From JAKAFX01 sp049965715 (GTDB taxonomy: Archaea; Thermoplasmatota; Thermoplasmata; Thermoplasmatales; Thermoplasmataceae), in the NCBI GenBank assembly GCA_049965715.1, contig JBMFWA010000012.1, forward strand, positions 1 to 41,045: a stretch of 41,045 bases of DNA. The letters are read 5' to 3'. This document shows, piece after piece, positions 25,688-35,069 of this stretch (position 1 is its first letter; each line of letters begins with the position of its first letter). The translations under genes were made by a program, and so were the position numbers. The notes under the pieces are model-generated. The model was given only the letters and a program-made list of their open reading frames with translations. It had not been told where the DNA came from and ran no database searches.

Positions 25688-26749
25688 TCACTCACCATAC
25701 TTTAGAAGACCGGAAAGACTCATTATTGTTTTCTCCGGTAACCTGTATGAGTTTCCGATAACTATGGATCTAAGCGCATTCCTCTCCCTTTCCGCCCTTA
25801 TTATGAAGTCAAAGATAGAATTGATCGAAATAGCTGACGATGACAGTGAAACGTGGTATTTGTTGTAAATCTGATCGCGGATTCTGAGTTCAATTTCGGT
25901 CATCGCATCCTTTCCAGAAATACCAGCGAGGGAGAAACGTTCCATAAGATTCTGCATTATCTCCTGAAGTGAGCTGTTCCTGTAAAGTTCTTCAAGTTTC
26001 TCAACTGAATTATTGCCTCCATTGCTCAAAGCTTCCTTGACTATCTGAAAGTCAAGTTCCACTTCCTTTGCCTTCAACATCACCATGAAATTTCTGGAAT
26101 CAATGGTCTCACGGAAGTAATTCCTAATGATTTCCTCGTCGCCGTTAATAAATTTAAGTGATTCCATGATCGAAGAATAGTAGTATGTATCCATGGCGGT
26201 GAACAGAACGGTGGCATCCCCCACTCTTCTGTATTCATCAAGTTTTTTCAGCATTTCAACGCCTACAGGAAACCTGGAGAGGCCCTCAACAATACCCTCG
26301 ATCGACGAAATTCCGATTAGTCCCCTGAATTCGTCCTGTGTAATGTTTCCTCCAAAAATACCCATTGGTATGTCCCGGAAACTTATAATGAAGTTTTCAT
26401 CCTCTCTGACCTCGTGCCCAAGCACCTTTGATGAAATCAGAATCTTGATGTTTTCAATATCCCATTTTGAAAGGTATATTTTTAAAAAATCCTTTGCTCC
26501 CGGGGGTGGAGCAAATAGTGCAAGCTTATTTTTTTTTAGGATGTGCCGGTTAATAGCGTTCTCAAGCAGTGCATTTCCGCTATAGACAGATGAAAGTGCA
26601 TCGAGGTCCTCCTTGTAGCTTGTCTCCAGTAGTTCCTGTATTGTCTCGTCAGGAGATCTGCCTATGAGGGATCTCATAAATTCGTCTGAAAGAAAATCTG
26701 TTGTGGATGATTTTACCCTTCCATAACTGCCGGCATAGGTACCGTTCAT
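25688..26749 (-). CDS. atpC: A-type ATP synthase subunit C
   Basis: This is the funnel-shaped subunit (V-ATPase d homologue) linking the central shaft to the c-ring. The 353-residue, almost wholly helical product starts with TYAGSYGRVKSSTTDFLSDEFM, contains DALSSVYSGNALLENAINRHI and IKILISSKVLG, and ends with the RAERERNALRSIVIGNSYRL block that is typical near the family's C-terminus. It is spaced 3 nt from atpE upstream and 3 nt from atpF downstream. Confidence 0.92.
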   Translation of the reverse strand: MNGTYAGSYGRVKSSTTDFLSDEFMRSLIGRSPDETIQELLETSYKEDLDALSSVYSGNALLENAINRHILKKNKLALFAPPPGAKDFLKIYLSKWDIENIKILISSKVLGHEVREDENFIISFRDIPMGIFGGNITQDEFRGLIGISSIEGIVEGLSRFPVGVEMLKKLDEYRRVGDATVLFTAMDTYYYSSIMESLKFINGDEEIIRNYFRETIDSRNFMVMLKAKEVELDFQIVKEALSNGGNNSVEKLEELYRNSSLQEIMQNLMERFSLAGISGKDAMTEIELRIRDQIYNKYHVSLSSSAISINSIFDFIIRAERERNALRSIVIGNSYRLPEKTIMSLSGLLKYGE

Positions 26750-26752
26750 AAA

Positions 26753-27322
26753 CTACTCACCTATTTTCTCGGATATTGCCAGTGCGATGTTCTCCTTGAT
26801 GTTCTGCCACAGATACGAAAGAGAAAGATCTATTTCAAGTGAACCGTCGCTGGATACCGCTTCAATGCCGCCGTCTACATCACCCTTCACAACTGTTATG
26901 TTCTTTGATTTCAACATTCCGTTTATTAAATCCATGTCTTTCTCGTTTACAGTTATAGTGCCGCCTTTGGGAAACGTTTTCTCGACATCCAGTACCATTT
27001 TTTGAAGCAGCTTTGGATAAATATCTCTTTTCCTGATTCCTGTAAAATACGCTGATGCGTTGTTCAGCATATCCTGAACGATTTCATTCTTTCTGTCCGT
27101 AAGAAGTCTCCGTGCCTCAAGGGTGGAGGTGTCCAGCCTGCTTCTCTGGATGCTTTCCGCCTCTTCCATTTTCTTTTTTTCAAAGGATGATTTCAGATTC
27201 TCAAGTTCCGTATTGTAGGCTTTTTCCTTCATTTCCTTTGCATGATTAAATTCCTCGAGCGCAGACTGAAGATTTTTTCTTTTTTTATCCTCAATCTCAG
27301 CAAGAATACTATCTAGAGACAT
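26753..27322 (-). CDS. atpE: A-type ATP synthase subunit E (peripheral stalk)
   Basis: This is the peripheral stalk subunit that forms a coiled coil with H. The 189-residue product has a long charged helix (about 1-100: SILAEIEDKKRKNLQSALEE and following) and a small C-terminal globular domain with alternating strands (GGTITVNEKDMDLI, DGGIEAVSSDGSLEIDLSLSYL). The last part ends IALAISEKIGE. It follows atpK after 7 nt and precedes atpC by 3 nt. Confidence 0.9.
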   Translation of the reverse strand: MSLDSILAEIEDKKRKNLQSALEEFNHAKEMKEKAYNTELENLKSSFEKKKMEEAESIQRSRLDTSTLEARRLLTDRKNEIVQDMLNNASAYFTGIRKRDIYPKLLQKMVLDVEKTFPKGGTITVNEKDMDLINGMLKSKNITVVKGDVDGGIEAVSSDGSLEIDLSLSYLWQNIKENIALAISEKIGE

Positions 27323-27329
27323 CTATATC

Positions 27330-27551
27330 TTACAGTATGCCCAGCAGGAGTATAAGTCCCAGCACAAACCCTATGATCCAGAGGGTTTCCGGAATAACGA
27401 AGAACACCAGAACCTGACCAAATTTCTCAGGTTTTTCTGCTATAATTCCCATACCGGCTGCACCAATTCCCTGTTGTGCCATACCGGTACCGATCAGACC
27501 GCCGGCAATGGCTATTGCAGCTGCTATGGCTAGTTCAGGATTAGCTACCAA
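27330..27551 (-). CDS. atpK: A-type ATP synthase subunit K (c-ring proteolipid)
   Basis: This is the proton-translocating proteolipid. The 73-residue hairpin has two hydrophobic helices (about 8-35 and 46-72) joined by a polar loop (AEKPEKFGQ), with the ion-binding Glu at position 55 in FFVIPETLWIIG. It is a single hairpin, so each c subunit carries one carboxylate. The start is TTG at 27551, since the frame is stopped just upstream and no ATG is available. A GGTGA ribosome binding site lies 6 nt before it. A TATA box is centred about 34 bp upstream. It is the first gene of the operon. Confidence 0.94.
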   Translation of the reverse strand: MVANPELAIAAAIAIAGGLIGTGMAQQGIGAAGMGIIAEKPEKFGQVLVFFVIPETLWIIGFVLGLILLLGIL

Positions 27552-27580
27552 TGAAAGTCACCGAAACCTGATCAGTCCTC

Positions 27581-27590
27581 TTTATATAAT
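27581..27590 (-). promoter_or_regulatory. TATA box of the ATP synthase operon
   Basis: On the - strand this reads ATTATATAAA, a strong TATA element. Initiation about 25 bp downstream would leave a leader of roughly 8-10 nt containing the GGTGA motif at 27558-27562 before the atpK TTG. It is the only good promoter I see for the whole K-E-C-F-A-B-D-x-H-I series. Confidence 0.6.
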
Positions 27591-27802
27591 GATAACTACT
27601 CATATGTACTTCACAAAAAATTCTTTATGCCTCTATTTTAAAACCACGTGAATCATTCCGAATTTTCGCCTTAATCATGATGATGAAAGGCTCGTCACAC
27701 AATTGCTGTCGGAGTTTTATAGAATGAAGAACCTCATGGCTAAACTTTTTAGATATCGAATACTATTGAGCCTAGTTTAAATGCCAGAGGGGATGCCGCT
27801 AC

Positions 27803-30001
27803 TTGTATGAAAATGATTTGAGGAGGGTGTTTGCAGGCAAAAGAGTCTCGGACGTTCTGGGAAGATTTCGAGTTGATGGTCGTAAATCAAGAATATCGAC
27901 ACTGGCTGATGCTGTTGGAGAGGTCTATATCCACCTGTCTAACGGCACAAAAATGCGAATGAACAAAACTGACTTGCCGGATATATACGAAATATTCGTT
28001 GACGACAGTTTGCTTGAAGAAAATTACAGGATCTCGTTCAAGGATGAAAGTGGTAACCTGATAAGCCATATCGATCCTTATTCATTCAGGAGCACACTTT
28101 CCGATTTTGACATCTATCTGTTCAAGGAGGGGGACCTGATCAGGAGCTATTACTCCCTCGGAGCTCACCTGGAGACTAGAAGAGACGTTCCAGGAGTGGT
28201 TTTCAGAGTATGGGCACCAAATGCAATAACCGTAAGTGTTATAGGTGATTTCAACAGATGGCGTGCCGGGATCACCGTAATGGATAACGTTCAGTCCTCT
28301 GGAATCTGGGAAATTTTCGTTCCTGAATTGCATACAGGTGAACTCTACAAATTCGCAGTACAGTCCTCAATAGACGGAAGAATAAGAATAAAAACCGACC
28401 CTTTTGCATTTCAGGTCGAAAAGAGGCCCAAGAATGCCTGTATTGTTTCTGATCTCTCTTACGAATGGGGCGACGGGAACTGGATCATGAAGCGCGGACT
28501 GGAAAAACTCGAAAAGGACCCGTTATCAGTCTACGAAGTGCATGCAGGTTCATGGATGAGGGGAGACGATCCCAACAGCTTCATGAACTTCAGGGAACTG
28601 GCAGACAGAATAGTTCCATATGTTTCCGATCTCGGCTTCACGCATATCGAACTTATGCCCATAATGGAGCACCCTCTTGACCTGTCCTGGGGATACCAGA
28701 TCATCAACTACTATGCACCCACTTCTAGATATGGAACACCTTCTGATTTTATGTATTTTGTCAACAAATGCCACATCAACAACATAGGAGTGATACTGGA
28801 CTGGGTTCCTGCCCATTTCCCGGGAGATCAGGAGGGGCTTGCTGAATTCGACGGTACCCATCTTTATGAACATGCGGATCCAAGACTTGGTCTCCATCCA
28901 GACTGGGGAACGAGGATATTCAATTACGGACGTTTTGAAGTGCGAAATTTTCTGCTCTCCAATGCCATATTCTGGCTTGAGAAATATCATGTCGACGGAA
29001 TAAGGATAGATGCTGTGTCTTCCATGCTTTATCTTGACTACTCTAGAAAAGAGGGCGAATGGATTCCTAACAAATACGGTGGAAGAGAAAACCTGGAAGC
29101 TATTGATTTCCTTAGATCGCTCAACAGTAAAGTTCATGAATACTATTCGGGCGTTATCACTGTGGCTGAAGAGTCTACAGCCTGGCCAAAGGTCACCTCT
29201 CCCACGGAGACCGGTGGACTTGGCTTTGATTTCAAATGGAACATGGGCTGGATGCATGACACCCTGGAATATTTTTCAATGGATCCAATTTACAGAAAAT
29301 ACCATCAGGATCGCCTTACGTTTACGCTATGGTATGCTTTCAGCGAAAAGTTCATTCTACCGTATTCTCACGATGAGGTTGTACACCTTAAGGGGTCTAT
29401 GTACAACAAGATGCCCGGGGATGAGTGGCAGAAATTTGCCAACCTTCGTGCTGCGTATTCCTTCATGTTTTCAAGCCCTGGTAAAAAGCTCCTTTTCATG
29501 GGCGACGAATTTGCGGTAACCAGGGAATGGAAAGAGAGCGAGGGTCTTCAGTGGGATCTGCTTGACAGAGATATGAATTCCAAGATCAGAGGGCTTGTCA
29601 GAGACCTCAATGCCATCTATAAGAAGCATGATGAACTCCACAGACTCGATTCAGATTACAGAGGATTCAGGTGGATTGACTTCAACGACAGTGCACAGAG
29701 CGTACTTTCTTTTATGCGATTCTCAGATCTTGATGATGAACCGATGATATGCGTGTTCAACCTCACCCCGGTCGTCAGGCGCAACTATTCCATTGGTGTG
29801 CCCAAAAAAGGCGTGTATGATGAAATTTTTAATTCTGATTCAACCCTGTATGGAGGTAGCGGAGTGGGAAATCTTGGAAAAGTAAACTCAGTGCAGACAA
29901 GAATGCATGGATTCGAGAATTCCATAGAAATAACCCTTCCACCGCTTGCTGCAGTGTTCTTTAAACGGGAGAAAGATCATGGAGAACAGAATAATAATTG
30001 A
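27803..30001 (+). CDS. glgB: 1,4-alpha-glucan branching enzyme (GH13)
   Basis: This enzyme introduces alpha-1,6 branches into linear glucan. The 732-residue product has an extended N-terminal region, a CBM48-like domain (about 115-215, VVFRVWAPNAITVSVIGDFNRW), a GH13 barrel and a C-terminal beta domain. The catalytic nucleophile is D403 in GIRIDAVSSMLYLDYSR, the acid E456 in VAEEST, and D524 in SHDE; ELMPIMEHP and WGYQ are GlgB hallmarks. The start is TTG at 27803. A GAGGGGAT motif lies 8 nt upstream and TTTAAAT (27776-27782) about 25 bp upstream, so both leadered and leaderless initiation are arguable. It heads the five-gene glucan cluster and overlaps glgE by 23 nt. Confidence 0.95.
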   Translation: MYENDLRRVFAGKRVSDVLGRFRVDGRKSRISTLADAVGEVYIHLSNGTKMRMNKTDLPDIYEIFVDDSLLEENYRISFKDESGNLISHIDPYSFRSTLSDFDIYLFKEGDLIRSYYSLGAHLETRRDVPGVVFRVWAPNAITVSVIGDFNRWRAGITVMDNVQSSGIWEIFVPELHTGELYKFAVQSSIDGRIRIKTDPFAFQVEKRPKNACIVSDLSYEWGDGNWIMKRGLEKLEKDPLSVYEVHAGSWMRGDDPNSFMNFRELADRIVPYVSDLGFTHIELMPIMEHPLDLSWGYQIINYYAPTSRYGTPSDFMYFVNKCHINNIGVILDWVPAHFPGDQEGLAEFDGTHLYEHADPRLGLHPDWGTRIFNYGRFEVRNFLLSNAIFWLEKYHVDGIRIDAVSSMLYLDYSRKEGEWIPNKYGGRENLEAIDFLRSLNSKVHEYYSGVITVAEESTAWPKVTSPTETGGLGFDFKWNMGWMHDTLEYFSMDPIYRKYHQDRLTFTLWYAFSEKFILPYSHDEVVHLKGSMYNKMPGDEWQKFANLRAAYSFMFSSPGKKLLFMGDEFAVTREWKESEGLQWDLLDRDMNSKIRGLVRDLNAIYKKHDELHRLDSDYRGFRWIDFNDSAQSVLSFMRFSDLDDEPMICVFNLTPVVRRNYSIGVPKKGVYDEIFNSDSTLYGGSGVGNLGKVNSVQTRMHGFENSIEITLPPLAAVFFKREKDHGEQNNN

Positions 30002-31907
30002 GAATGTTACGCCATCGCCCAAGAATATTTCGTACAGCTCAAAAGGTGTAGTTTCCTCGTCTGCAAGGATTTCATGTTCCGTTTATACCCACGGTACGGA
30101 TCTGGTTACCGGAATCGTTGAGTATAGAAATTCCGGTTCCGGTGATCTGCAATCCGTCCCGTTGATCGGTTTGGGGAATGACGTTTTCACGGCATTTATA
30201 CCGCTGGAGCAGGCAGGGATTGTTGAATACAGGATTGTTGCCTGGATAGATGTATATGCCAACTGGATTCAGAAGATCAGAGCCTGGAGAGATGCAGGAG
30301 AAGATGTCTCTGCCGACATGGTATCCGGAATCCAGATCATTGAGGAGGCGATTGCAAGAACCCATGGAGAGGATGAAAAAGAACTTTCAAAACTTCTTGA
30401 ACTCCTGAAATCTGATTCCGTAGATCGTGCCATAGAATTTGCATCAAATGAAAATATCAGGAAAATTGTTTCCGAGCACCAGATAAGGGATCATGAGGTC
30501 AGCTGCGATTGGATCAGAATAACCGTAGATCCGCCATATGCAGAATTTGCATCATGGTACGAAATGTTCCCAAGATCGCAGGGCAGTAACCCTAAGAAGA
30601 GTGGAACGTTTGCTGACTGCATCCTGAGGATACCGGACATCAAAAAGATGGGTTTCGACGTGATATATCTGCCACCGATACACCCCATCGGAATCACTAA
30701 CAGGCGGGGCAAGAACGGATCGCTGAAGGCTGGAAAGAATGATCCGGGAAGCCCATGGGCAATAGGCAATGCGGACGGGGGGCATTATTCAATTGAAAGG
30801 TCCCTGGGAACCATGAAAGACTTCGAACGTTTCATGCAGGCCTGCACCGACAATGGAATCATGTTAGCAATGGACCTTGCATACCAGTGCTCTCCAGATC
30901 ACCCTTATGTGAAAGATCACCCTGAATGGTTCTTTCACAGGCCTGACGGCACCATAAGATACGCGGAGAACCCTCCGAAGAAGTATTTCGACATCTATCC
31001 GATCAATTTTGACTGCCAGGATCGCGATGCATTATGGAATGAATTGAGGAATATAGTGATATTCTGGATAGAAAAGGGAATCAGGATCTTCAGGGTGGAT
31101 AACCCACACACAAAACCGTTTGACTTCTGGAGCTGGCTTATTTCGTCCATAAAGGGGAGATATCCTGATGTCATATTCCTCTCTGAGGCTTTCACCAGGC
31201 CTAAGGTGATGTATCATCTTTCCATGATAGGCTTCAGCGAATCCTACACCTACTTTACATGGAGAAATTATAAGAGGGAGATTGAGGAATATTTCACGGA
31301 ACTTTACTCAGAGGACATTAAACCCTTCTTCAGGCCAATGCTGTTCACAAACACGCCGGATATACTCCCTTTTGTTCTTCAGAAAGGCGGGGCTCCTGCT
31401 TTTATGATAAGGGCCATTCTGGCTGCGACTCTCTCGCCTCTCTGGGGTATCTACAGTGGTTTTGAACTCTGTGAAAACGAGGCCATAGAAGGCAGGGAAG
31501 AGTATCTCAATTCGGAGAAATATGAGATAAAGATAAGAGACTGGGATGCTCCTGGAAACATAAAACCCCTGATTTCAAAATTAAACTCAATAAGACAGAT
31601 TAACCGGTGCCTGCAGGAGAGGTCGGGCCTGATTTTTATCGAGGCAGGGAATCCCAACATAATCGCTTATGCAAGATATTCCCCTGGCAACTCCCTTCTA
31701 ATAATAGTGAATATTAATCCGTTTGAAACTCATGAGGCGACTGTGAACGTACCAATCGGTTTGTTCGGAATTTCTGAGGGGGAAAGTTACACTGTTGAGG
31801 ACCTACTTGACGGCTCCAGATATACCTGGCATGGATCGGCCAATTATGTGAGGCTTACACCTGGTACAAGACCGGCGCACATACTTGCCTTAAGGGGGAA
31901 TATATAA
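29979..31907 (+). CDS. glgE: Alpha-1,4-glucan:maltose-1-phosphate maltosyltransferase
   Basis: GlgE (GH13_3) transfers maltosyl units from alpha-maltose-1-phosphate to the non-reducing end of alpha-1,4-glucan. The 642-residue product has an N-terminal beta domain, a helical insert (about 95-170) and a GH13 barrel. The nucleophile is D374 in FRVDNPHTKPFDFW and the acid/base E403 in LSEAFTRPKVMY, both segments diagnostic of GlgE, as are the LPPIHPIGITNRRGKNG and PDHPYVKDHPEWF blocks. The frame opens at 29946, but the ATG at 29979, with GGGAG about 8 nt before it, is the better start and gives a 23-nt overlap with glgB. treS follows 1 nt after its stop. Confidence 0.95.
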   Translation: MENRIIIENVTPSPKNISYSSKGVVSSSARISCSVYTHGTDLVTGIVEYRNSGSGDLQSVPLIGLGNDVFTAFIPLEQAGIVEYRIVAWIDVYANWIQKIRAWRDAGEDVSADMVSGIQIIEEAIARTHGEDEKELSKLLELLKSDSVDRAIEFASNENIRKIVSEHQIRDHEVSCDWIRITVDPPYAEFASWYEMFPRSQGSNPKKSGTFADCILRIPDIKKMGFDVIYLPPIHPIGITNRRGKNGSLKAGKNDPGSPWAIGNADGGHYSIERSLGTMKDFERFMQACTDNGIMLAMDLAYQCSPDHPYVKDHPEWFFHRPDGTIRYAENPPKKYFDIYPINFDCQDRDALWNELRNIVIFWIEKGIRIFRVDNPHTKPFDFWSWLISSIKGRYPDVIFLSEAFTRPKVMYHLSMIGFSESYTYFTWRNYKREIEEYFTELYSEDIKPFFRPMLFTNTPDILPFVLQKGGAPAFMIRAILAATLSPLWGIYSGFELCENEAIEGREEYLNSEKYEIKIRDWDAPGNIKPLISKLNSIRQINRCLQERSGLIFIEAGNPNIIAYARYSPGNSLLIIVNINPFETHEATVNVPIGLFGISEGESYTVEDLLDGSRYTWHGSANYVRLTPGTRPAHILALRGNI

Positions 31908-31908
31908 A

Positions 31909-33570
31909 TTGCCGCTTGATGATAGCAAACTATGGTACAGGGACGCGATCTTCTACGAGGTACCCATCAAGTCTTTCTATGATTCCAACGGCGATGGTAT
32001 CGGGGATTTTGCAGGCATGACCAAAAAGCTTGACTACCTCAAGGATCTGGGAATAAATGGAATATGGCTCCTTCCCTTTTACAAATCTCCGCTGAAGGAT
32101 GATGGATATGACATCTCTGACTACTATTCCATCCTGCCTGAGTATGGAACCATTGAGGATTTCAAAACCTTGATCACGGAAGCCCATGCAAGGAATATCA
32201 GGGTTATCGCAGATCTTGTGCTGAACCATGTTTCCGATCAGAGTTCATGGTTCAGGGAAGCTCTGAAGGGAAGGGACAATCCGAAAAGAGACTGGTTCGT
32301 ATGGTCGGATGACGACACTAAATATAGTGGGGTCAGAGTGATCTTTTCGGATACCGAGATCTCTAACTGGGCATGGGAGCCAAAGACAAAACAGTATTAC
32401 TGGCACAGGTTCTACAGCCACCAGCCGGATCTCAATTATGATAACCCAGAAGTCAGGGAGGAGATCAAGAACGTAGTCAGATTCTGGCTGGGAATGGGGC
32501 TCGACGGATTCCGCTGCGATGCTGTCCCATATCTGTTTGAGCGAGAAGGTACCTCGTGTGAGAACCTCCCCGAAACGCACGCCTATTTCAAAGAATTGAG
32601 GAAACTTGTGGATACCGAATTCCCGGGCACTATTCTTCTTGCTGAGGCAAATCAGTGGCCAACGGATGCCAAAGCCTACTTCGGTAACGAAGATGAGTTC
32701 CACATGGCGTTCAATTTTCCCCTAATGCCACGGATCTTCATTGCGCTGGCTACGGAATCGGCAGCACCAATTATTAATATAATCAACCAGACACTGCCCA
32801 TACCGCCCACTTGTGACTGGGGAATCTTCCTGAGAAACCACGACGAGCTTACCCTGGAGATGGTAACTGACGAGGAGCGGGATATAATGTACAACGAATA
32901 TGCGAAGTTACCGAAGATGCGTCTTAACCTCGGAATTAGAAGGAGACTTGCGCCCCTTGTTGACAATGACCGGCCTACCATCGAGCTTCTGTACGCGCTT
33001 CTTCTCTCTCTTCCTGGCACTCCCATTTTCTATTACGGTGACGAACTTGGAATGGGCGATAACATATACCTGGGAGATCGAAACGGCGTCAGAACGCCAA
33101 TGCAGTGGTCCTTTGACCGAAACGCCGGATTCTCGACCGCTGACACTGAGCAGCTATACAGTCCGCCCATAACAAATCCGAATTACCACTATGAAACGGT
33201 GAATGTTGAATCTGAACTGCGTCTTCCAACCTCCCTCCTGAACTGGGTGAAGAAGATGACCAGGGTGAGATCAAAGTTCTCTGACATTCTGGGTCATGGA
33301 GATGTTGAGTTTCTGCAGCACAAGAACAGGAGAATTCTCGCATACATAAGAACCATAGACGGCAGAAACATGCTCTGTATATTCAATCTTTCAAGAAGAC
33401 CCACCTACGTTGAACTTGATCTTTCCAGGTTCAAGGGGCTCAGACCCGTGGAAGCCATAACCGATGCAAAATTCCCTGCAATAGGTGACCTTCCCTACTT
33501 CTTCACCATGCCCCCCAGAAGTTTCTTCTGGCTAAGTCTAACAGAAAACGACTTCAAGGAGGACGATTGA
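31909..33570 (+). CDS. treS: Trehalose synthase (maltose alpha-D-glucosyltransferase)
   Basis: TreS reversibly interconverts trehalose and maltose within one active site. The 553-residue GH13_16 protein carries the nucleophile D204 in GFRCDAVPYL, the acid E246 in LLAEANQWP and D312 in FLRNHDELTLEMVTDEERD; the last segment is a TreS signature. The IFYEVPIKSFYDSNGDGIGDF opening also fits. It is a stand-alone TreS without the fused maltokinase domain found in many bacteria; a separate maltokinase gene follows instead. The start is TTG at 31909, one base after the glgE stop, with GGGGGA about 10 nt upstream. The length is standard for the unfused enzyme. Confidence 0.94.
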   Translation: MPLDDSKLWYRDAIFYEVPIKSFYDSNGDGIGDFAGMTKKLDYLKDLGINGIWLLPFYKSPLKDDGYDISDYYSILPEYGTIEDFKTLITEAHARNIRVIADLVLNHVSDQSSWFREALKGRDNPKRDWFVWSDDDTKYSGVRVIFSDTEISNWAWEPKTKQYYWHRFYSHQPDLNYDNPEVREEIKNVVRFWLGMGLDGFRCDAVPYLFEREGTSCENLPETHAYFKELRKLVDTEFPGTILLAEANQWPTDAKAYFGNEDEFHMAFNFPLMPRIFIALATESAAPIINIINQTLPIPPTCDWGIFLRNHDELTLEMVTDEERDIMYNEYAKLPKMRLNLGIRRRLAPLVDNDRPTIELLYALLLSLPGTPIFYYGDELGMGDNIYLGDRNGVRTPMQWSFDRNAGFSTADTEQLYSPPITNPNYHYETVNVESELRLPTSLLNWVKKMTRVRSKFSDILGHGDVEFLQHKNRRILAYIRTIDGRNMLCIFNLSRRPTYVELDLSRFKGLRPVEAITDAKFPAIGDLPYFFTMPPRSFFWLSLTENDFKEDD

Positions 33571-33607
33571 CATCACGGATCTCTCGGATCCAGACCTGGT
33601 CAGTAGA

Positions 33608-35038
33608 TTGGAAAAGATTCTCCCCGAGTACCTGAAAGGGAAAAGGTGGTTCTCCTCCAAGGCGTATTCCCTGAAGAACGTAAGCGTAATCAGTCTTTTG
33701 CCCATTGATTACAATGCAAATTATTATTTTGTGATATTCCGCGCAAACCTTGAACCACAGGGGGAGGCCACTTACTTTACGGTCTTACGGAAAATCCTTC
33801 ATTCTGATGAGGATCTTTCAGAGGTATCAGCAGAAAGACTTGAAAGTGGCGAGAAACTTGCGGGATTCAAAGATCCTTTGGATGATCCTGCATTTATAAA
33901 ATTGGTCATGCAGTTCTTCGTCGATTCCAGGGTTGTGAAGGGGCCCGAGGCTTCGATAGTTTTCTCGTCGTCCGGATTCGGAAAAATGCCTGCTGATCCC
34001 CATACCATCACAGAAATAAAGCCAGTAAGCACCGAACAGAGCAACACTTCCATTATCATTGAGAGGAGATACATACTCAAGCTGTACAGGAATTCCAGAG
34101 AAGGAGAAAACCCTGATTATGCTGTTCCGCTGCAGCTTTACAGAAATAACTTCAAGAATACGCCTGCACCGCTTGGCCTCTGTACATTAGAGGAGGGGGG
34201 ATCAAGAAGAGACCTCATATCACTTTTTCAGTTCATTCCGGATTCAAGGGACTGCTGGAGCCTGATGACTGACTCGTTGATAAGCTATCTGGCCATGCCA
34301 GAAGAAAGAGAACAGTCAATGAATGCCTGCACCTCTCTCTCCGAAGAACTTGGAAAACTGACTGCTGATCTTCATCTTTCCTTATCCACGGTGAATCTTC
34401 ACGATTTTATTCCCTCAATACCGGGTAAGGACGATCTTGGGATGCTGTCATCCAGAATGGAAAAACTCCAGCTTGATTCGGTTGCACTGCTGGAAAGAGT
34501 TTTCAGCGGTAACAGTAAAATGTCTGTTCCTGCTCTGGAACTGGCCAGTCTGCTTGAACGTTCAAATACAAAGGTCCCTGGAAGCCTTGAAGGGGAACTG
34601 AAGACGAGGATACATGGCGATTACCATCTTGGCCAGGTTCTTCGTTCAAACGGAATGCTCTACGTCATAGATTTTGAGGGAGAACCATCAAAGACCATGC
34701 GTGAAAGAAACGAAAAGTGGTTTCCGGAGAAGGATGTGGCAGGGATGTTGCGTTCTCTGGACTATGCAGTGAATTTTTCTCTGAAAAATTCAGCAAAGCC
34801 TGAACTTGCCGACGGATATGCCGACTCACTTTCACATCGTCTTCGTGAAGTATTTCTCCAATCGTATCTGAAAAATTCTAAAAAAGGAGTGTTTTTAAAA
34901 AGGAACCTCGATGTCTTTAAAGATCTTGTCTCATACTTCAGCGTTGAAAAGGCGCTTTACGAACTTGCATATGAGTTGAACAACCGCCCCGACTGGGTCG
35001 ATATACCTATGAAATACCTCCTGAAAACTTTAAGATAG
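33608..35038 (+). CDS. mak: Maltokinase (Pep2/Mak type)
   Basis: This kinase uses ATP to convert maltose into alpha-maltose-1-phosphate, the donor for GlgE. The 476-residue product has the N-terminal LPEYLKGKRWFSSK block typical of maltokinases, a kinase core with HGDYHLGQVL (catalytic Asp region) and VIDFEGEPS (metal-binding Asp), and a helical C-terminal part. The first conventional start in frame is TTG at 33608, but it lacks a ribosome binding site. The frame stays open to the left through plausible maltokinase sequence (IDITDLSDPDLVSRLEK), and a strong AAGGAGG at 33556-33562 sits in front of an ATT at 33566 that overlaps the treS stop. The true start may therefore be non-canonical. Confidence 0.9.
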   Translation: MEKILPEYLKGKRWFSSKAYSLKNVSVISLLPIDYNANYYFVIFRANLEPQGEATYFTVLRKILHSDEDLSEVSAERLESGEKLAGFKDPLDDPAFIKLVMQFFVDSRVVKGPEASIVFSSSGFGKMPADPHTITEIKPVSTEQSNTSIIIERRYILKLYRNSREGENPDYAVPLQLYRNNFKNTPAPLGLCTLEEGGSRRDLISLFQFIPDSRDCWSLMTDSLISYLAMPEEREQSMNACTSLSEELGKLTADLHLSLSTVNLHDFIPSIPGKDDLGMLSSRMEKLQLDSVALLERVFSGNSKMSVPALELASLLERSNTKVPGSLEGELKTRIHGDYHLGQVLRSNGMLYVIDFEGEPSKTMRERNEKWFPEKDVAGMLRSLDYAVNFSLKNSAKPELADGYADSLSHRLREVFLQSYLKNSKKGVFLKRNLDVFKDLVSYFSVEKALYELAYELNNRPDWVDIPMKYLLKTLR

Positions 35039-35069
35039 GATTAGCAGTTACGGCACACAAGAAACAAAA

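Noticed and set aside
27676..27745. Possible C/D box guide RNA (ATGATGA C-box-like sequence at about 27678)
   Set aside because: The expected CTGA D and D' boxes are not at the right positions (only CTGT and CTAA are seen), so the match is too poor.
28550..29257. Long antisense frame within glgB (235 codons)
   Set aside because: Overlaps the catalytic core of glgB with all GH13 motifs intact on the + strand; a composition-driven shadow.
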